Shown piece by piece: positions 5,356 through 9,128 of a stretch of DNA of 9,128 bases. Source of the stretch: Terriglobia bacterium (GTDB lineage: Bacteria > Acidobacteriota > Terriglobia > UBA7540). The notes under the pieces were generated by a model that ran no database searches, had not been told where the DNA came from, and was given only the letters and a program-made list of their open reading frames with translations. The number at the start of each line of letters is the position of its first letter. Within the stretch, counting starts at the first letter, position 1. A program made the position numbers and the translations under genes. The stretch covers positions 1 through 9,128 of the forward strand of contig JASHSC010000669.1 of the NCBI GenBank assembly GCA_030036915.1. The letters are read 5' to 3'.

Positions 5356-7206
5356 ATGAAACGCAATTCACGCGCTGACCGCCGGCATTTGAGGAAGTTT
5401 CTGTCGCTGCTGGTTTTCATCACGGGCGTAGCTCTGCCACGTGGCGCGAAGGCGCTGGGACCATTGGCGCAAACCAACTCCCCCGCCCCGGCAGAATTCA
5501 AATTTCCGAACACGCCGGCGGGCCGACAACTTCAGGCGTGGCTTGTGGCGTTTGACAGTGGTGACCGTGCAACACTCCAGGCGTTTGCGGCGAAAAATAT
5601 GGCGCCGAATACACCTCCCGATTTCGCCGACCAGACGCTCCAGGTCCACAACGAGGTGGGCGGGTTCGAGTTTCAGAAAATTGAAGAATCCACAGATGCG
5701 CGGCTCGTAGCGCTGGCTCGAACCCGCGCCAGCGGCGAGGGCGTCCGCGTCATTATTGAGGTGGAAGCCTCAGAACCGCACCGAATTTCCTCAATTCAGC
5801 TTCAGCCGGCAGAGGTGGGGCCGCCGGAAAAGGACTTGACGGAAGCGGAGGCCGCCGCGGCGCGAGAGCAACCCTCCTTTCACCAGTTTTCAGCGTGGCT
5901 CGCGGCCTTCAATTCCGGCGATCGGGAAAAATACCGGCAATTTCTGGCGAGCGATTTTCCCTCGCGGGTTAAGAGTTTCAACCAGGACATGACCTTCCGC
6001 GCGCGCACCGGCGGATTCGAATTTCGCAAGCTGGAGCAAGGTTCCGCAACGCAAGTGGCTGGTCTGATTCAGGAGCGCGATTCCGACCAGTTTGCGCGCT
6101 TCACTCTGGAGGTGGAAACCACCTGGCCGCACCATATTGTTTCTCTGGGATTGATGGCTATCGCGCCTCCGCCGGGATTTGAAATCCCTCGCCTCACCGA
6201 AACCCAGGCCCTTGCCGCCGCAAAGGGGCTGCTCGAGAAAAATACCGCGGCCGGCCAGTTTTCCGGCGCCGTGTTGGTGGCAAAAAGCGGCCGTGTGATT
6301 TTCAGCGGCGCCTATGGGATGGCTGACCGCGAAAAGAAAATCCCGAACACGCTCGACACACGCTTCCGCATCGGGTCCATGAACAAGATGTTCACCGCCG
6401 TCAGCATTCTGCAACTGGTGGAGGCCGGAAAAATCAGCCTCAGCGATCCGCTGGGGAAATACCTCACCGACTATCCCAATCAGGAAATCGCAGCCCAAGT
6501 GACGATCGACCAGTTGCTCACCCACACCGGCGGCACAGGTGACATCTTCGGCCCGGAGTTTGATGCGCACCGCAAGGAGCTGCGCACGCTTAACGACTAC
6601 GTGGCGCTTTTCGGGAAGCGCGGGCCGGAGTTTGAGCCCGGCACCCAGTGGCGGTACAGCAATTACGGAATGTTGCTCCTGGGAGTAGTGATCGAGCGGG
6701 TGACCGGCCAGAGCTATTACGACTACGTTCAGGAACACGTCTACAAGCCCGCCGGCATGACCATGAGCGGATCACAACCTGAGGATGAAACTGTTCCCGG
6801 GCGCTCCATCGGGTACATGCGTTCGGAAGCGACTGGCGCCTGGGTCCCCAATACGGATACGCTACCCTATCGCGGAACTTCTGCCGGCGGCGGTTATTCA
6901 ACGGTCGGTGATCTCTACCGGTTCGCTTACGCGCTTTTGGGCCACAGGTTGCTGAGCGTTGCCTCAACAGAGTTGCTGATTACCGGGAAGGGGGATGCGC
7001 GCGGCGGCAAATATGCCTATGGTTTTGAAGACATGCGCGATGCAAACGGCAATGGTTATGTGGGCCACGGGGGCGGCGCTCCGGGCATGAATGGCGATTT
7101 GAAGATCTACCCTAGGTCAGGTTACGTCATTGTGGTCCTCGCGAATCTCGACCCGCCAGCCGCGCAGCAGATCTCAGACTTCCTGGACAATCGCCTGCCG
7201 CGTTAG
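5356..7206 (+). CDS. Exported beta-lactamase-family (S12) serine hydrolase with duplicated N-terminal module
   Basis: 616 residues. Residues 1-33 are an export signal: basic start, FLSLLVFITGVAL core, and AKA as a probable cleavage site after A33; a twin-Arg pair (R9-R10) is present but the Tat motif is poor. Two related ~105-residue modules follow (about 52-155 and 171-272), sharing AWL.AF.SGDR and GGFEF.K(I/L)E. The catalytic domain covers ~280-616 with the family triad motifs: S341-M-N-K344 (nucleophile and lysine), Y434-S-N436, and H571-G-G573. Such S12 proteins include AmpC-type beta-lactamases, D-Ala-D-Ala carboxypeptidases, D-aminopeptidases and EstB-type esterases. Sequence alone does not choose among them, and it should not be read as an antibiotic-resistance gene. 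The active site would lie in the periplasm or outside. A single-gene unit, with its own ribosome site. Confidence 0.93.
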   Translation: MKRNSRADRRHLRKFLSLLVFITGVALPRGAKALGPLAQTNSPAPAEFKFPNTPAGRQLQAWLVAFDSGDRATLQAFAAKNMAPNTPPDFADQTLQVHNEVGGFEFQKIEESTDARLVALARTRASGEGVRVIIEVEASEPHRISSIQLQPAEVGPPEKDLTEAEAAAAREQPSFHQFSAWLAAFNSGDREKYRQFLASDFPSRVKSFNQDMTFRARTGGFEFRKLEQGSATQVAGLIQERDSDQFARFTLEVETTWPHHIVSLGLMAIAPPPGFEIPRLTETQALAAAKGLLEKNTAAGQFSGAVLVAKSGRVIFSGAYGMADREKKIPNTLDTRFRIGSMNKMFTAVSILQLVEAGKISLSDPLGKYLTDYPNQEIAAQVTIDQLLTHTGGTGDIFGPEFDAHRKELRTLNDYVALFGKRGPEFEPGTQWRYSNYGMLLLGVVIERVTGQSYYDYVQEHVYKPAGMTMSGSQPEDETVPGRSIGYMRSEATGAWVPNTDTLPYRGTSAGGGYSTVGDLYRFAYALLGHRLLSVASTELLITGKGDARGGKYAYGFEDMRDANGNGYVGHGGGAPGMNGDLKIYPRSGYVIVVLANLDPPAAQQISDFLDNRLPR

Positions 7207-7237
7207 TCTTCGAGATAAATTCATTTCAGCCGGCGAT

Positions 7238-7255
7238 CGCGGGCTAAAGCCTGCG
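7238..7255. repeat. Hairpin downstream of the serine hydrolase
   Basis: CGCGGGC and GCCTGCG pair over 7 bp with one G-T pair and a 4-nt TAAA loop, 32 bp after the hydrolase stop. It may be a weak terminator or REP remnant. AAAAG rather than a T-run follows on the plus strand. Confidence 0.35.
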
Positions 7256-7363
7256 AAAAGTTACACCCGCTCCCCATTTTGCCGGCCGACCGTTTCACCT
7301 TGGAAATCTATATATTACGGGCACTCCTCCGGGGACAGTCTCAACAAAGAAAGCGTTGCACTT

Positions 7364-7377
7364 CAAAAATATTTTTG
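7364..7377. repeat. AT-rich 14-bp perfect palindrome upstream of the TetR promoter
   Basis: CAAAAATATTTTTG reads the same on both strands and ends 25 bp before the -35 box at 7403. The position fits an UP-like element or a site for a second regulator; A/T runs also bend DNA. Chance is possible for such simple sequence. Confidence 0.35.
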
Positions 7378-7402
7378 GCTGTCAAACGTCATCCAATCGG
7401 AC

Positions 7403-7432
7403 TTGACAGATTTCGGGAAAGAAGGTTATCCT
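7403..7432 (+). promoter_or_regulatory. Promoter of the TetR-adaptor operon
   Basis: A perfect TTGACA (7403-7408) is followed by an 18-bp spacer and TATCCT (7427-7432), 4/6 to the -10 consensus. Transcription should begin near 7439, immediately before the dyad at 7444-7463. Confidence 0.6.
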
Positions 7433-7443
7433 GGTTTTCGAAA

Positions 7444-7463
7444 TTAACTATACGGTTAGTTAA
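7444..7463. promoter_or_regulatory. TetR-type operator (20-bp dyad)
   Basis: TTAACTA (7444-7450) and TAGTTAA (7457-7463) are exact reverse complements around a 6-bp centre, TACGGT. Length, symmetry and position between the predicted transcription start and the TetR start codon (3 bp downstream) are typical of an autoregulatory TetR-family operator. Binding here would block both initiation and clearance. The dyad also occupies where a Shine-Dalgarno would be, and none is evident. Confidence 0.7.
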
Positions 7464-7466
7464 ATA

Positions 7467-8174
7467 ATGTCCCTCACTAACTCCAAATCGTCAACCTCAC
7501 CCTTCAGCGCGGAGCTCCGCCGGCTGGGGCGCAAACTGCCCCATGCGCTGGCTCACGCCAAGCGTCCGGGAACCGTTCAGCGCATTGTCAGCGCGGCGGA
7601 GGGTTTTTTTGCGGAAAGAGGCCTGGAGGGAGCTCGCACGGGCGCGATCGCCCGCGCGGCGCGCGTCAATAAGGCACTGCTTTACTACTACTTTCGGAGC
7701 AAGCAGGACCTTCACCGCTTCACGCTGGAGATGCTGTTCAGCCAATTGCGCGATCAAGTGGGCGGGAAGTTGGATGAACCGGGTCCGCCGCGCCAACGGC
7801 TGCTCAACTACGTGAATGGTTATTTCGATTTCGTCATGGCCCATCCCAACTATCCCCGGCTGGTACAGCGCCAGCTCATGAGCCGTGGTCCGGGGCTCGC
7901 GGGACTGGTAGATGAATACTATCGCCCGCTGCACGACCGCCTGAGCGCCACGATTCGCGACGGAATTTCCAGGGGCGAATTTCGTGAAGTGGACTCGCCG
8001 CAAACCGTGCTCACACTCGTGGCCATTACGGTGTTCTATTTCGCCGCAGCTCCCGTGGTAACAGAGCTTTGGCACTGCGATCCTCTGAAACCGTCACGTG
8101 TGGCCGCCCGGCGCCGCGCGGTTTTGGACTTTCTCCAACACGGACTTTTTCGAACGCCTGCGAGGACTCGATGA
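7467..8174 (+). CDS. TetR/AcrR-family transcriptional repressor
   Basis: 235 residues. The DNA-binding domain spans ~35-85: a first helix GTVQRIVSAAEGFFAERG, then the helix-turn-helix GAIARAARVNKALLYYYF (59-76) followed by the family-typical RSKQDLHR. The C-terminal ~145 residues form the helical ligand/dimer domain (for example NYVNGYFDFVMAHPNYPRLV), which is too variable to name a ligand. About 33 residues precede the usual domain start, so a later start is conceivable, but no in-frame ATG lies there. The ATG at 7467 follows the operator by 3 bp and lacks a clear Shine-Dalgarno; with transcription from ~7439 the leader would be under 30 nt. The stop overlaps the next gene's ATG (ATGA), so the pair is co-transcribed and probably translationally coupled. 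Likely represses itself and the downstream exporter. Confidence 0.92.
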   Translation: MSLTNSKSSTSPFSAELRRLGRKLPHALAHAKRPGTVQRIVSAAEGFFAERGLEGARTGAIARAARVNKALLYYYFRSKQDLHRFTLEMLFSQLRDQVGGKLDEPGPPRQRLLNYVNGYFDFVMAHPNYPRLVQRQLMSRGPGLAGLVDEYYRPLHDRLSATIRDGISRGEFREVDSPQTVLTLVAITVFYFAAAPVVTELWHCDPLKPSRVAARRRAVLDFLQHGLFRTPARTR

Positions 8175-9128
8175 AAATAGCCCGATTCTTCATATTTCTC
8201 CTGGTGATTTTCTGCATTGCGCTGGTGGTTTACTTGCTGACGGTGCCGAACAGCAGCGAGCTCCAATTCACCGGGATCATCATGGGCAACGATTACATTG
8301 CGAGCCCCCTCGTGCAAGGGCGCCTGGAACACCTGCTGGTGCAGGAGGGGTCATCAGTGAAAAAGGGCGAATTGATTGCTGAAATCGATCCGCGGGATCT
8401 TACCGCGGCGCGCGATTCCGCGGCCGCCAACATCCACACGTTTGAGGCTCGCCTCCGCCAGTCGGACGAAACGCGCACGATGGACGATCAGCAGACTTCC
8501 GCCTCGCTTCAACAAGCGGAATCGGCAGTGAAGGCAGCGCACGCGCAGCTTGAGCAGGCGGAGGCGACGCTGGCTTTGAATGAAATTACCTACAAGCGCG
8601 ATGAAGGGCTCTACAGCGACGGCGTGCTGACCGCTCAGGAGCGCGACACCGCCAAGCAGAATTATCTCGGCTCACAAGCCAACGTGAACGCCCTGGAGGA
8701 TCAGGTGCGGGTATCCGAGGCGCAATTGGAAGTGGCACAGGCCAATCGCAAGCAGGTGGAGGTCCAGCAGGCGGATATTGCCGCTACGCGTTCGCAGTTG
8801 GCTCAGGCCGTCGCGCAGAAGGACCAGGCGCAAACCCAGCTCGAATACACGGAGGTCTACGCCCCTTCAGACGGAATCGTGTCTACGCGCGTGGCGCTTC
8901 CGGGCGAGACCGTGCAGGCCGGAGGACCCATCGTCACGGTGCTCGACATCGATCATCTCTGGGTGCAGGCCGATGTGGAGGAGACTTACATCGATCAGAT
9001 TAGGTTCGGCCAGAAGCTGAAAGTCAAACTCCCCTCGGGTGAGGTGATTGAGGGAACGGTTTTTTACAAAGGGGTGGAGGGCGATTTTGCCACACAGCGC
9101 GACGTCAGCCGCACCAAGCGCGATATCA
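8171..9128 (+). CDS. HlyD/EmrA/YbhG-family periplasmic adaptor of an efflux or export system (3' end cut by window)
   Basis: Open from the ATG overlapping the TetR stop to the window end: 319 residues and one extra base, no stop. A single membrane anchor spans ~5-23. The first half of the lipoyl-like domain is at ~43-74 (ASPLVQGRLEHLLVQEGSSV), with a long Gln/Ala-rich coiled coil at ~77-225 and the second lipoyl half at ~226-259 (YTEVYAPSDGIVSTRVALPG). The beta-barrel starts at ~262. The order defines a membrane-fusion protein that links an inner-membrane pump to an outer-membrane channel. GAGGA lies 4 nt upstream of the start. Next to a TetR gene this recalls CecR-YbhGFSR, where an ABC ATPase and permeases follow; an EmrB-type MFS pump is the alternative. 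The partner lies outside the window, so substrate and pump type are unknown. Confidence 0.92.
   Translation, partial: MKIARFFIFLLVIFCIALVVYLLTVPNSSELQFTGIIMGNDYIASPLVQGRLEHLLVQEGSSVKKGELIAEIDPRDLTAARDSAAANIHTFEARLRQSDETRTMDDQQTSASLQQAESAVKAAHAQLEQAEATLALNEITYKRDEGLYSDGVLTAQERDTAKQNYLGSQANVNALEDQVRVSEAQLEVAQANRKQVEVQQADIAATRSQLAQAVAQKDQAQTQLEYTEVYAPSDGIVSTRVALPGETVQAGGPIVTVLDIDHLWVQADVEETYIDQIRFGQKLKVKLPSGEVIEGTVFYKGVEGDFATQRDVSRTKRDI

Noticed and set aside
5890..6738. Long open frame on - (282 codons) antisense to the serine hydrolase
   Set aside because: It overlaps the catalytic domain, whose S12 motifs show the plus frame is real; the antisense product has no recognisable features.
5356..7206. 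Calling the S12 hydrolase an antibiotic-resistance beta-lactamase
   Set aside because: SxxK/YxN/HGG motifs are shared by esterases and peptidases; nothing in the sequence shows beta-lactam hydrolysis.

Overview
The window looks like chromosomal DNA of an Acidobacteriota-type soil bacterium. The main evidence is a 1213-residue Oar-like TonB-dependent outer-membrane protein with an N-terminal carboxypeptidase-regulatory-like domain, a class strongly expanded in that phylum. A secreted S12 serine hydrolase with an N-terminal duplicated domain, moderately high GC and REP-like intergenic palindromes fit the same picture. The assignment is inferred from gene style, not from a database match.

Layout. 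(a) 1-186: C-terminal end of a small two-helix membrane protein on +, followed by a convergent spacer with a cloverleaf-like palindrome (228-278). (b) 353-3994, minus: the Oar-like receptor, with a good Shine-Dalgarno and two stacked palindromes just upstream (4054-4067 and 4071-4117). (c) 4118-4482: a gene-free spacer rich in inverted repeats. (d) 4483-4980, minus: a Fur-family metalloregulator with a strong sigma70-type promoter at 5043-5074. (e) 5075-5355: a divergent spacer with two hairpins. (f) 5356-7206, plus: an exported beta-lactamase-fold serine hydrolase whose N-terminal half is a tandem duplication of a ~105-residue module. (g) 7403-9128, plus: a transporter operon start, made of a promoter, a 20-bp dyad operator, a TetR-family repressor, and an HlyD/EmrA/YbhG-type periplasmic adaptor that overlaps the repressor stop by 4 bp and runs off the window end.

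How the genes work together. The best-supported unit is TetR plus adaptor. The operator sits between the predicted transcription start and the repressor start codon, so the repressor should control itself and the efflux or export genes behind it, as in the CecR-YbhGFSR arrangement of enterobacteria. The Fur-family gene lies upstream of the Oar-like receptor on the same strand, which allows metal-dependent control of the receptor, but no Fur box was recognised. The serine hydrolase appears to be a single-gene unit. I found no CRISPR array, tRNA, rRNA, insertion sequence or clear novel multi-gene system. The most interesting points are the palindromes at the receptor promoter, altered metal ligands in the Fur protein, the duplicated hydrolase module and the TetR operator.
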